A stretch of DNA of 28,979 nt from JAVKSM01 sp039583705 (GTDB lineage Bacteria > Actinomycetota > Actinomycetes > Mycobacteriales > Pseudonocardiaceae): positions 1-28,979 of the forward strand of contig JAVKSM010000026.1 of the NCBI GenBank assembly GCA_039583705.1. The letters are read 5' to 3'. Of the stretch, positions 15,442 to 23,283 are shown piece after piece. The translations under genes and the position numbers were made by a program. Numbering within the stretch: position 1 is the stretch's first letter; each line of letters opens with the position of its first letter. The notes under the pieces are model-generated. The model was not told the DNA's origin. It did not search any database and was given only the letters and a program-made list of their open reading frames with translations.

Positions 15442-16812
15442 GTGACCGAGCAGCAACTGTCCCTTGCCATCAACGGCCGCGAACGCCATCTGCGGAGCCG
15501 GCTGGTGCCGTTCATGCCGGTGGACGAGCTGCCCCTCGCCGACGGCGCTGGCACTGCGGCGACGTCCGTGGCGGTCGTCGGCCTGGGGTATGTGGGACTC
15601 CCCACCGCGCTCGCGTTGTACCGGAGGTGGCCATTGATCATCGGCATCGACGTGAGCCGCGACCGGTTGCGCGCCATCCGGGACGGCGAGGCCGACGTCT
15701 CCGACGCGGACCGCCGGGTACTGGCCGACGCGCTGGCCGACCCGGGCTTCCAGCTCGCCAGCGACGCTGCCGCGCTCGCGACCACCGACGTCACCATCGT
15801 CTGCGTCCCCACCCCGGTGGACAGTGAGCACTCGCCCGAACTGTCGGCGCTGCGCAGTGCCTGCCAGACCGTCGTCGCGCACGCGCACCCGGGGCAGATC
15901 ATCATCCTGACCTCGACGAGTTTCGCCGGCACCACCCGGCAGTTGCTCATCGAGCCTCTCCAGCGACGTGGCATGCGGGTCGGCACGGACGTCTACGTCG
16001 CCTTCAGCCCCGAGCGCATCGACCCGGGAAACCCGGACCACGTGCAGCGGGAGACACCCCGGGTGGTCGGGGGGGCGACCCCGGAGTGTGCGAGGCGAGC
16101 GGCGCGGGTGATCGCGGACCTGACCGACTCGGTCTTCCTGGTCAGCTCCCCGGAGGCCGCTGAGCTGACCAAGCTCTACGAGAACATCTTCCGCGCCGTC
16201 ACGTTGGCGTTGGCGAACGAGTTCGCGGATGTCTGCGGGTCACTGGGCCTGGACCCGGTCGAGGTGACACTCGCCGCGGCAACCAAGCCCTACGGTTTCC
16301 TCGGCGCCTTCCCCGGCCCGGGCGTTGGCGGCCACTGCATCCCCTGCGACCCGCACTACCTGCTGTGGCAGCTACGAGAGCGGGGCCGGCACGCCCCGCT
16401 GATCGAACAGGCCATGGCGTCGATCGAAGCCCGTCCGGGCCGGGTGGTCGAGCGTGCCGTCGAGCTGCTCGCCGGCGAAGGGCTCCCCGTGGCCGGGGCG
16501 CGAGTGATCGTTCTGGGGGTCAGCTACAAAGCCGGCGTCCGGGACCTCCGGGAGTCCCCCGCGATCCCGATCATCGATGAGCTCACCCGCCGCGGCGCCC
16601 TGGTCGCCTATCACGATCCGCTCATACCGCAGGTCCAGATGCCCGACGGCCGGCTGATGCACAGCGTCGTCCTGCCGCGGGGCGAGGACTGGGACCTCGT
16701 GCTGGTGCACGGCACGCACCCCGGTACCGACAACGCCTGGGTCCAGGACTGCCCGCGGGTGCTGGACGCCACCTACCAGTTCGACGATGTCCGGCACCGG
16801 CACGTCGTCTGA
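15442..16812 (+). CDS. UDP-sugar 6-dehydrogenase, UDP-N-acetyl-glucosamine/galactosamine type
   Basis: 456 residues from GTG 15442, with AGGGGG at 15431-15436 and a 5-base spacer. It has the three-part architecture of nucleotide-sugar 6-dehydrogenases: an N-terminal Rossmann domain with GLGYVGLP at 47-54, the central catalytic domain with GPGVGGHCIPCDPHYL and nucleophile Cys299, and a C-terminal UDP-binding domain with a VSYKAGVRDLRESP site. The GGHCIPxDPHYL form is typical of the WbpA/WbpO/TviB branch, which oxidises UDP-GlcNAc or UDP-GalNAc to the uronic acid with two NAD+, rather than of UDP-glucose dehydrogenase. It would supply an acidic aminosugar to the polymer. The ATP-grasp gene starts 26 bases before this gene ends. 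Control by the palindrome and repeats upstream is likely but not shown. Confidence 0.88.
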   Translation: MTEQQLSLAINGRERHLRSRLVPFMPVDELPLADGAGTAATSVAVVGLGYVGLPTALALYRRWPLIIGIDVSRDRLRAIRDGEADVSDADRRVLADALADPGFQLASDAAALATTDVTIVCVPTPVDSEHSPELSALRSACQTVVAHAHPGQIIILTSTSFAGTTRQLLIEPLQRRGMRVGTDVYVAFSPERIDPGNPDHVQRETPRVVGGATPECARRAARVIADLTDSVFLVSSPEAAELTKLYENIFRAVTLALANEFADVCGSLGLDPVEVTLAAATKPYGFLGAFPGPGVGGHCIPCDPHYLLWQLRERGRHAPLIEQAMASIEARPGRVVERAVELLAGEGLPVAGARVIVLGVSYKAGVRDLRESPAIPIIDELTRRGALVAYHDPLIPQVQMPDGRLMHSVVLPRGEDWDLVLVHGTHPGTDNAWVQDCPRVLDATYQFDDVRHRHVV

Positions 16813-18341
16813 CGGGTCGACCGCGCCGGCGCTCGACACCACCACTCCGGCGGTCGTCCTCAAGCTCGACCCGAACGTCATGCACCACGGGGGGCTAGGC
16901 GTGATCCACAGCCTGGGCCGGGCGGGCGTGCCGGTCTACGCCGTGTGTGAGGACCCCCTCGCGCCGGCGTCGCGTTCCCGCTACGTGTCGGGCCGCTGGG
17001 TGTGGCGCCCCGATCCCGAGGACGTCGGGCGGCTGCACGCCGGGCTCGCCCGGTTGGCGGCGCGAATCGGCCGACGGGCGGTCCTCTTCCCGACCGACGA
17101 CGCCGGTGCGATCTTCCTCGCCGAGCACGGCGCGAGCCTGCGGCGCTGGTTCCTCTTCCCGGAACCACCTCCGGAGCTTCCCGGCCGGTTGGCCGGGAAG
17201 CACTCGCTGTCCGAACTGTGCCGGGAACTCGACATCCCCTGTCCGCGGGCCGTCCTGCCGGCGTCGCCCGGCGAGGCCGAGGACTTCGCCCGCCAGGTCG
17301 GTTTCCCGCTCGTCGCCAAGCTCGCCACCCCGTGGCGGTCCGGTGGGGTCGGACTGCGCAGCACCGCTGTGCTCGGTGGCCGCGAGGAGCTGGCCCGAGC
17401 CCAGCAGGCCTGTCAGCGGGCACGGACCCGGCTGCTGTTACAGGAGTTCATACCGTCGGAGCCCGGCCAGGACTGGTTCTTCCACGCCTACTGCGACGCG
17501 CGGTCGTCGGTTCGGCCGGCGTTCACCGGACGCAAGGAACGCTCCTATCCCACCCACGCGGGGCTGACGAGCTTCGGCCTCTCGGTGGACAACCCGAGGC
17601 TTCGCCGGCAGGCGACGAGCTTGCTGGAGCGGGTCGGCTTCCGCGGGATCTGCGACCTGGACTTCCGCGCCGACCCGCGGGACGGTCAGTACAAGCTGCT
17701 GGACTTCAACCCCCGGCTCGGTGCGCAGTTCCGGCTCTTCCGCACCACCGCGGGCGTGGACGTCGCGCTGGCCGCGCATCAGGATCTGACGGGTCGCGCG
17801 GTGCCCGACGGCACCCAGGTCGACGGGCGGCGGTTCCTCGTCGAGAACTACGACCCGATCGCGGCGCTCGGTTACCGACGACGTGGCGAGCTGGACCTGC
17901 GTTCCTGGCTCGCCTCGCTGTGGCGGGTGGACGAGAGCGCGTGGTTCGCTCCGGACGACCTCGCGCCGTTCGGGTTGATGTGCCTGCGGATGGGATGGCG
18001 CGCCCTGACCCGCCCATTCGCGCGTGACCCGCGTCGCCGCAGCCGGACCGAGCCGCGGTATCGACCTGGCCGCGCCACACTCCGGGGGGTCGTTCCGNNN
18101 NNNNNNNNNNNNNNNNNNNNNNNNNNNNNNNNNNNNNNNNNNNNNNNNNNNNNNNNNNNNNNNNNNNNNNNNNNNNNNNNNNNNNNNNNNNNNNNNNATC
18201 GTCGCCGGAGGCGACAGCGTTCCGATCGTCGCCGGAGGCGACAGCGTTCCGATCGTCGCCGGAGGCGACAGCGTTCCGATCGTCGCCGGAGGCGACAGCG
18301 TGCGGACGGGGCCGTCACGCGGATACAAGGGAGGACAGTGA
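16787..18341 (+). CDS. ATP-grasp ligase (COG3919-like), interrupted by an assembly gap; probable repeat-coded C-terminus
   Basis: Starts at ATG 16787 inside the dehydrogenase gene (26-base overlap) and is readable to 18097, where 100 N begin. About 437 residues are visible. They show an N-terminal Rossmann-like part (VIHSLGRAGVPVYAV), an ATP-grasp part (FPLVAKLATPW lysine, LLLQEFIP hinge) and a DLDFRAD...YKLLDFNPRLG metal site. This type of ATP-grasp enzyme makes amide or peptide bonds by acyl-phosphate chemistry and is related to D-aspartate-ligase-like proteins. The bases before the gap end in CGTTCCG, matching the end of the 27-bp repeat that resumes after it. If the gap contains whole repeat units, the frame continues as IVAGGDSVP repeats to TGA 18339-18341, one base before the next ATG. 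The 100 N are arbitrary and shift the frame by one. Domain call is good; the far C-terminus is inference. Confidence 0.75.
18098..18197. other. 100-N assembly gap of unknown true size
   Basis: One hundred consecutive N. Flanks on both sides are pieces of the same 27-bp repeat, so the gap most likely reflects a collapsed or unspanned tandem array. Its true length is unknown. Confidence 0.95.
18198..18301. repeat. 27-bp tandem repeat, 3.9 copies after the gap
   Basis: Units begin at 18198, 18225, 18252 and 18279. The first three are identical; the fourth matches for 23 bases. Each unit contains GTCGCC-GGA-GGCGAC, a perfect 6-bp inverted repeat, and in one plus-strand frame codes IVAGGDSVP. CGTTCCG at 18091-18097, just before the gap, equals the last seven bases of a unit, so the array very likely continues through the gap. 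All six frames are open through the repeats, so coding status cannot be decided from openness alone. Confidence 0.95.
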
Positions 18342-18342
18342 C

Positions 18343-19569
18343 ATGGACGACCTCGTCGATGTGGCGGTGGTGGGTGCCGGGCCGTACGGCCTGTCTCTCG
18401 CGGCGCACCTGCGCGCCGCGGGTGCCACCTTCCGTCAGTTCGGCCACCCCATGCGGTTGTGGCGGCAGGCGATGCCGCGCGGGATGTTCCTCAAGTCCCA
18501 GGGGTTCGCATCCAACCTTTCCGATCCCGCGGGGACGCACACCTTGCGGGTGTTCTGCGAGACCACCGGCCGGCCCTACGCCGACTACGGGCTGCCGGTG
18601 CCGCTGGAGACCTTCGTGGACTACGGGCGGTGGTTCCAGCGCGAGCAGGTGCCGGAGTTGGAAGAGGTGCTGGTCACCGACGTGACCCCAGCCGGCGAGC
18701 ACTACGAGCTGACCCTCGGCAGCGGGGAGCGCGCCCGGGCGCGCACCGTCGTGGTCGCGGCCGGGGTGGAGCACTTCGCGCATGTGCCGGACGTGTTGGC
18801 GGGGCTGCCGCCCGAGATGTGCTCACACCCCTCGGCGCACCCGGACCTGGCGACCTTCTGCGGTCAGGAGGTCCTGGTGGTGGGCGCCGGCCAGTCCGCG
18901 CTGGAGTCGGCGGCGCTGCTGCGCGAGGGCGGGGCGCAGGTCCGCGTCGTCGTCCGGGGTCGACGGGTGGTGTGGAACGGGGAGCCGCTCCCGACGCGGC
19001 GGACGACGTGGCAGCACATCCGGGAGCCCGAGGCGGCGCTCGGCTCCGGCTGGGCGACCTGGTTCTACTCCAGCCAACCGAGCCTGTTCCGGAGCCTCCC
19101 ACCAGGCACCCGAGCGCACCGCGCGCTCACCGCACTGGGCCCGGCCGGTGCCGCCTGGTTGCGCCCCCGGTTCGAGGGAGTGGTTCCCACCCTGCTCGGC
19201 TACGGGGTGCGCTCGGCGGTGCCCGACGGTTCCCGGGTCCGGCTCGACCTGGCGGCGGTCGACGGGTCGTCGATGACGCTGACCGCGGACCACGTGATCG
19301 CCGCCACCGGCTACCGGACCGACCTGTCCAGGCTGTCCTTCCTGAAGCCCGAACTGGCTGCCCGGGTCCGCACCCGCGCCGGCAGCCCGGTGGTGGGACG
19401 CGACTTCGGCTCCTCGGTCCCGGGCCTGCACTTCGTCGGACCCGCGGTGGCGCCGAGCTTCGGTCCGGTGATGCGCTTCGTGTTCGGCGCCGACTACGCG
19501 GCGCGCGTGGTGGCACGCCGCCTGGCCGGCGTGTCGACGCCTCATCACCCGGTCGGTGTAGCCCGGTGA
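18343..19569 (+). CDS. FAD-dependent monooxygenase-like flavoprotein (CzcO/N-hydroxylase-like)
   Basis: 408 residues from ATG 18343, with AAGGGAGG at 18328-18335. It has two dinucleotide-binding sites: GAGPYGLS at 11-18 (FAD) and GAGQSALE at 181-188 (NADPH), plus a late ATGYRTDLS motif, typical of class B flavin monooxygenases and the related lysine/ornithine N-hydroxylases. SQGFASNLSDP near residue 45 is a substrate-side segment. Such enzymes use NADPH and oxygen to hydroxylate an amine or oxygenate a carbonyl. The substrate is unknown. Its position directly after the ATP-grasp gene and before the priming transferase suggests that it acts on the same building block. The stop overlaps the next GTG start (GTGA). 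The flavoprotein call is firm; the reaction is inferred. Confidence 0.85.
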   Translation: MDDLVDVAVVGAGPYGLSLAAHLRAAGATFRQFGHPMRLWRQAMPRGMFLKSQGFASNLSDPAGTHTLRVFCETTGRPYADYGLPVPLETFVDYGRWFQREQVPELEEVLVTDVTPAGEHYELTLGSGERARARTVVVAAGVEHFAHVPDVLAGLPPEMCSHPSAHPDLATFCGQEVLVVGAGQSALESAALLREGGAQVRVVVRGRRVVWNGEPLPTRRTTWQHIREPEAALGSGWATWFYSSQPSLFRSLPPGTRAHRALTALGPAGAAWLRPRFEGVVPTLLGYGVRSAVPDGSRVRLDLAAVDGSSMTLTADHVIAATGYRTDLSRLSFLKPELAARVRTRAGSPVVGRDFGSSVPGLHFVGPAVAPSFGPVMRFVFGADYAARVVARRLAGVSTPHHPVGVAR

Positions 19570-21134
19570 GCACGCTCGGCTGCCTGCCGCCCCCGGTTCT
19601 TCGCGGGCCGGCGCCCCCGGCAGCTCCACCAGCCCGGGCACGCTCCACCCGCAGTCGTCGGCGGCAGGTGCGCCTGGCGTCCCTGCCGCCGTTGTGCGAC
19701 GGGGTCGCGCTCTGCGGGGCCGCGCTGCTCAGCTTCGTCTTCGCGGGCCACCCGCACCTGCCGCTCCATCCTGGGCAGGGCATCTCCGCTGCATGGTGGG
19801 TGGGCGGTTACGCGGTCGCGGTGCTCGCGGTGCTGGCCGTCGACGGCCAGCACCGCCTCCGCATCTGCCTGCGGGTCTCCGATCAGGTGCCCCGGGTCGT
19901 GGCGGCTGCGACGCTGCCACTGCCGCTGCTGCTCCTCGCAGGGGTGGCGGCGCCGGCGGCGCTGAGCCTGGTGGTCTGGTGCGTCGGGCTCGTCCTGGGT
20001 TGTCGTGCGAGTGCCTGGTGGGCGTTGCGGGCCGCCCGCCGACGCGGTCTGCTCACCGAACGTGCTCTGATCGTTGGAACCGATGCGGTCGCCGTGCAGC
20101 TCGCCCGCTCCCTCGCCGCCCACCCGGAGCTGGGGCTGCACGCCTGTGGATTCCTGGACGAAGGCTTTCCGGGCGGGGACGTGCCAGGCGGGGGTGTCCC
20201 GGTCGGGGACATCCCAGGCGGGGGCGCCCCGGGCCGGATCCCGGTTCGCGACGACCTGCCCCTGCCGGTCCTCGGGGAACCGTCCGAGCTGGCGCAGCTG
20301 GTCGAGCGGAAAGCCGCGACGCGAGTGCTCGTCTGCCACCCGGGCACCCCGGAATCTGACCTCGTCCGCCTGCTGCGGGTGTGCCGTCTGCTGCCGGTCG
20401 ACGTCTGCGTGGTGCCGAGGCTGCACGAACTGGGCACTGCGGTGCCCTGCAGCCGGCTGGACGAGGTGTGGGGCGTTCCGCTGGTTCCCTTGCGGCGGCG
20501 CAGCCGGGCCCGGCTGGCCGTCAAGAGCGTCTCCGACGCCGTGCTCGCGGTCGCGCTGCTGGTCGCGGCCGGCCCGCTGCTCGCCGTCCTGGCAGTCGCC
20601 ATCCGCTGGGAGGGCGGCGCGCCGGCCCTGTTCCGGCAGGTCCGGCTCACCCGCGCCGGACGCTGCTTCGAGCTGGTCAAGCTCCGCACCATGGTCGAGC
20701 ACGCCGACTCCGACACCCGCTGGTCGGTGCCCGCGGGCTCCTGCACCCGCATCGGCGTCTGGCTGCGGGCCACCCACCTCGACGAGCTGCCCCAACTGCT
20801 CAACGTGGTCCGCGGACAGATGTCCCTGGTCGGTCCCCGACCCGAAAGGCCGTTCTTCGCCGCTCGGTTCGCAGCGCAGGTGGCGCACTACGACGACCGG
20901 CTCCGGATGCCGGCCGGCATCACGGGCTGGGCGCAGGTGCACGGCTTGCACGGGGACAGCTCGCTGCACGACCGGGTCCGGTTCGACAACAACTACATCG
21001 AGTACTGGTCCCTGGGTACCGACCTCGTGATCTTGGTCCGGACCCTGGCCATGGCGCTGGCCGCGCTCCCCCGCCTCGTGCCCGCCCGGCCTGTCCCCGC
21101 CCGGCCTGTCCTGTCCCGAGGAGAGCTGCCATGA
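19566..21134 (+). CDS. polyprenyl-phosphate sugar-1-phosphate transferase (WbaP/WcaJ type)
   Basis: 522 residues from GTG 19566. The N-terminal half has about four hydrophobic helices followed by a Rossmann-like domain (ALIVGTDAVAVQLARSL). The catalytic half starts near Lys320 with a hydrophobic segment, then FELVKLRTM, DELPQLLNV, SLVGPRPERPFF, ITGWAQVHG and NNYIEYWS, the signature set of the bacterial sugar transferase family. It transfers a sugar-1-phosphate from UDP-sugar to undecaprenyl phosphate, the first committed step of EPS assembly. Unusual: residues about 200-224 form a Gly/Pro/Asp-rich insert made of repeated PGGD/PGGG/PVGD units in the Rossmann domain, encoded by imperfect DNA repeats. 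The C-terminus also repeats PARPVPARPV. The stop overlaps the GT4 start (ATGA). Confidence 0.92.
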   Translation: MSTLGCLPPPVLRGPAPPAAPPARARSTRSRRRQVRLASLPPLCDGVALCGAALLSFVFAGHPHLPLHPGQGISAAWWVGGYAVAVLAVLAVDGQHRLRICLRVSDQVPRVVAAATLPLPLLLLAGVAAPAALSLVVWCVGLVLGCRASAWWALRAARRRGLLTERALIVGTDAVAVQLARSLAAHPELGLHACGFLDEGFPGGDVPGGGVPVGDIPGGGAPGRIPVRDDLPLPVLGEPSELAQLVERKAATRVLVCHPGTPESDLVRLLRVCRLLPVDVCVVPRLHELGTAVPCSRLDEVWGVPLVPLRRRSRARLAVKSVSDAVLAVALLVAAGPLLAVLAVAIRWEGGAPALFRQVRLTRAGRCFELVKLRTMVEHADSDTRWSVPAGSCTRIGVWLRATHLDELPQLLNVVRGQMSLVGPRPERPFFAARFAAQVAHYDDRLRMPAGITGWAQVHGLHGDSSLHDRVRFDNNYIEYWSLGTDLVILVRTLAMALAALPRLVPARPVPARPVLSRGELP

Positions 21135-22303
21135 GAGTTCTGCACGTGATCACCGGGCTGGGCGTCGGCGGTGCCGAGCTGCAACTGCGTTCGGTCCTCC
21201 AGCACACCCGCCACCAGGCCGACGTGGTGACCCTCTACAACCCCGGCCCGGTCGCCGACATGATCCGCGGCGACGGTGTGGCGGTCCGCGACCTGGCCAT
21301 GCGCAGCAACACCGACCTGCGTGCCCTGGGGCAGCTCCGCAGGCTCATCCACGCCGGCGGGTACGACGTCGTCCACACCCACCTGTACCGCTCCTGCGTG
21401 TACGGCCGGCTCGCCGCCCGGCTGGCGGGCACAGCCGTCGTCGTCGCCACCGAGCACTCGATCGGGGAGACCCACCTGGAGCGGCGCCGGATGACCCTCG
21501 GGGTCCGCGCGCTCTACCTCGGCACGGAGTGGTGCTCGGCGGCCACGATCGCGGTCTCCCCGACCGTGCGGGACCGGCTGGCGAGGTGGGGGGTGCCCGA
21601 GCGGAAGATCGTGGTGATCCCCAACGGCCTCGACCTGTCACGGGTGGCGTTCGACCCAGCGGCCCGCGGCCGGACCCGCGGCGAGCTGGGCCTCCCGCAG
21701 ACCGGCTACGTCATCGGGGTCCTCGGCCGGCTCGACCCCAACAAGCGCTTCGACCTGGTCATCGAGGCGACCGCGCCGATGCTGACCCAGCAGTGCCGGC
21801 TGCTGGTCGTCGGGGACGGGGCGCAGCGCGGCCAGTTGGTGGACCTCGCCGACCGGCTCGGGGTGGCCGACCGCGTCACCTTCGCCGGCGAGCGGCACGA
21901 CGTGGCCGCGGTGCTGTCGGCCATGGACCTGTTCATCGCCTCCTCGGCGCAGGAGACCTTCGGGCTGTCGGTCCTCGAGGCGCTGGCCAACGGGATGCCC
22001 GTGCTGTACACCACCTGCCCGGCGCTGGAGGGCCTGGACAGCGACCAGGTCACCGACCGTGCCCGCCAGGTGCCCGGGGACGTCGCCGGGATGCGGGCCG
22101 CGGTCGCCGCCGAGGTCGCGCTGGGGGGGCGCTCCCGCGAGGAGGTCCCGGCCATCCGCGAGCGGTACGGGATCGAGTCCGTCGCCGGTCAGATCGACGA
22201 CCTCTATGAAACGCTGATGGCGACCCGGCTCCCGACCAACGGGCAGCGGGCCGCGGCCGACCCCGAGATCCCGGCCACCGCGCCGGGCGGAGGTGTCCTG
22301 TGA
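21131..22303 (+). CDS. family 4 glycosyltransferase
   Basis: 390 residues from ATG 21131. It has the GT-B layout: ITGLGVGGAELQLRSVL at the acceptor side, VVHTHLYRSCVYGRLAA, EHSIGETH, IPNGLD, then the donor domain with VLGRLDPNKRFD, VVGDG and ETFGLSVLEAL, whose EX7E pair is Glu275/Glu283. The sequence resembles capsular polysaccharide GT4 enzymes that add the second or third sugar on the lipid carrier. It sits between the priming transferase and the epimerase with ATGA and GTGA overlaps, so it is probably the first elongating enzyme after priming. Sugar specificity is not readable. The last 25 residues are Ala/Pro/Gly-rich and outside the domain. Confidence 0.9.
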   Translation: MRVLHVITGLGVGGAELQLRSVLQHTRHQADVVTLYNPGPVADMIRGDGVAVRDLAMRSNTDLRALGQLRRLIHAGGYDVVHTHLYRSCVYGRLAARLAGTAVVVATEHSIGETHLERRRMTLGVRALYLGTEWCSAATIAVSPTVRDRLARWGVPERKIVVIPNGLDLSRVAFDPAARGRTRGELGLPQTGYVIGVLGRLDPNKRFDLVIEATAPMLTQQCRLLVVGDGAQRGQLVDLADRLGVADRVTFAGERHDVAAVLSAMDLFIASSAQETFGLSVLEALANGMPVLYTTCPALEGLDSDQVTDRARQVPGDVAGMRAAVAAEVALGGRSREEVPAIRERYGIESVAGQIDDLYETLMATRLPTNGQRAAADPEIPATAPGGGVL

Positions 22304-23283
22304 GGGCTCTCGTGACCGGAGGAGCCGGCTTCATCGGCTCCCATTTGGTCGACCACCTGGCGGGCGCCGGACACGTCGTCGTCGTGCTCGACGACCTGAG
22401 CACCGGACGGCTGGCGAACCTCGCCGCCGACCCGCCACGATGCGAGTTCGTCGAGGGATCGGTGCTGGACCCCGACCTCGTGGACCGTCTCGTCGGCGGC
22501 GTCGAGGTGGTCTTCCACCTCGCCGCGGCCGTCGGCGCGTTCCTCATCCGCGACCGGACGCTGCAGAGCCTGCGCACCAACATCCACGGAACCGAGAACG
22601 TCGTCGACGCCGCCCATCGGCACGGCGCCCGGGTGCTCGTCGCCTCCAGCAGCGAGATCTACGGGAAGAACACCAAGGTCGGACTGCGCGAGTCGGACGA
22701 CCGCGTCCTCGGGTCCCCGCTCATGCACCGGTGGTCCTACTCCGAGGCCAAGGCGGTCGACGAGGCCCTCACCTCCGCCTACGTCCGCGAGCACGGCCTG
22801 CACGCGGTGATCGTGCGGCTGTTCAACACCGTCGGTCCGCGCCAGACCGGGCGGTACGGGATGGTCGTGCCGCGGTTCGTGTCGCAGGCACTCGCCGGTG
22901 AGCCGCTGACCATCCACGGACCTGGCACCCAGGTCCGATGCTTCTGCCACGTCGCGGACATCGTGCCGGCGCTGGTGGCCCTCGTCGAGGCCGACGGCGC
23001 ACGCGGCGAGGCGGTGAACCTCGGCGGCACCGAGCAGGTGACGATCGAAGGGTTGGCGCAGCGGGTGCAGGCCGTCACCGGGTGCGGGTGTGGGACCGTC
23101 CGGCGGTCCTACCGGGAGGTCTACGGCGACGGCTACGAGGACCAGCAACGACGGGTACCGGACTGCGCCCGCGCCCGGGAGTTGATCGGTTTCCGCCCGG
23201 TGCGGACGCTGGACGACATCATCCGCTCGGTCGCCGAGGAACAGGTGGCACGCCAGCGGCCGGTGACGGCCCCGGCACCGTGA
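22300..23283 (+). CDS. NAD-dependent nucleotide-sugar epimerase/dehydratase (SDR family)
   Basis: 327 residues from GTG 22300. It is an extended short-chain dehydrogenase with GGAGFIGSH (Gly7-Gly13) for NAD, DDLSTGR, a catalytic SSSE at 116-119 and the YxxxK pair Tyr147/Lys151 (YSEAK), then RLFNTVGPRQTGRYGMV, the substrate segment of UDP-glucose/UDP-GlcNAc 4-epimerases and UDP-glucuronate decarboxylase-like enzymes. It would convert one UDP-sugar into another for the polymer. Which reaction cannot be decided; a C4 epimerase of UDP-GlcNAc or its uronic acid would fit the dehydrogenase at 15442. The stop overlaps the GH18 start (TGATG). Confidence 0.9.
   Translation: MRALVTGGAGFIGSHLVDHLAGAGHVVVVLDDLSTGRLANLAADPPRCEFVEGSVLDPDLVDRLVGGVEVVFHLAAAVGAFLIRDRTLQSLRTNIHGTENVVDAAHRHGARVLVASSSEIYGKNTKVGLRESDDRVLGSPLMHRWSYSEAKAVDEALTSAYVREHGLHAVIVRLFNTVGPRQTGRYGMVVPRFVSQALAGEPLTIHGPGTQVRCFCHVADIVPALVALVEADGARGEAVNLGGTEQVTIEGLAQRVQAVTGCGCGTVRRSYREVYGDGYEDQQRRVPDCARARELIGFRPVRTLDDIIRSVAEEQVARQRPVTAPAP

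Noticed and set aside
18198..18301. Possible CRISPR array
   Set aside because: Units are identical head-to-tail with no variable spacers and no cas genes nearby; it is a simple tandem repeat.
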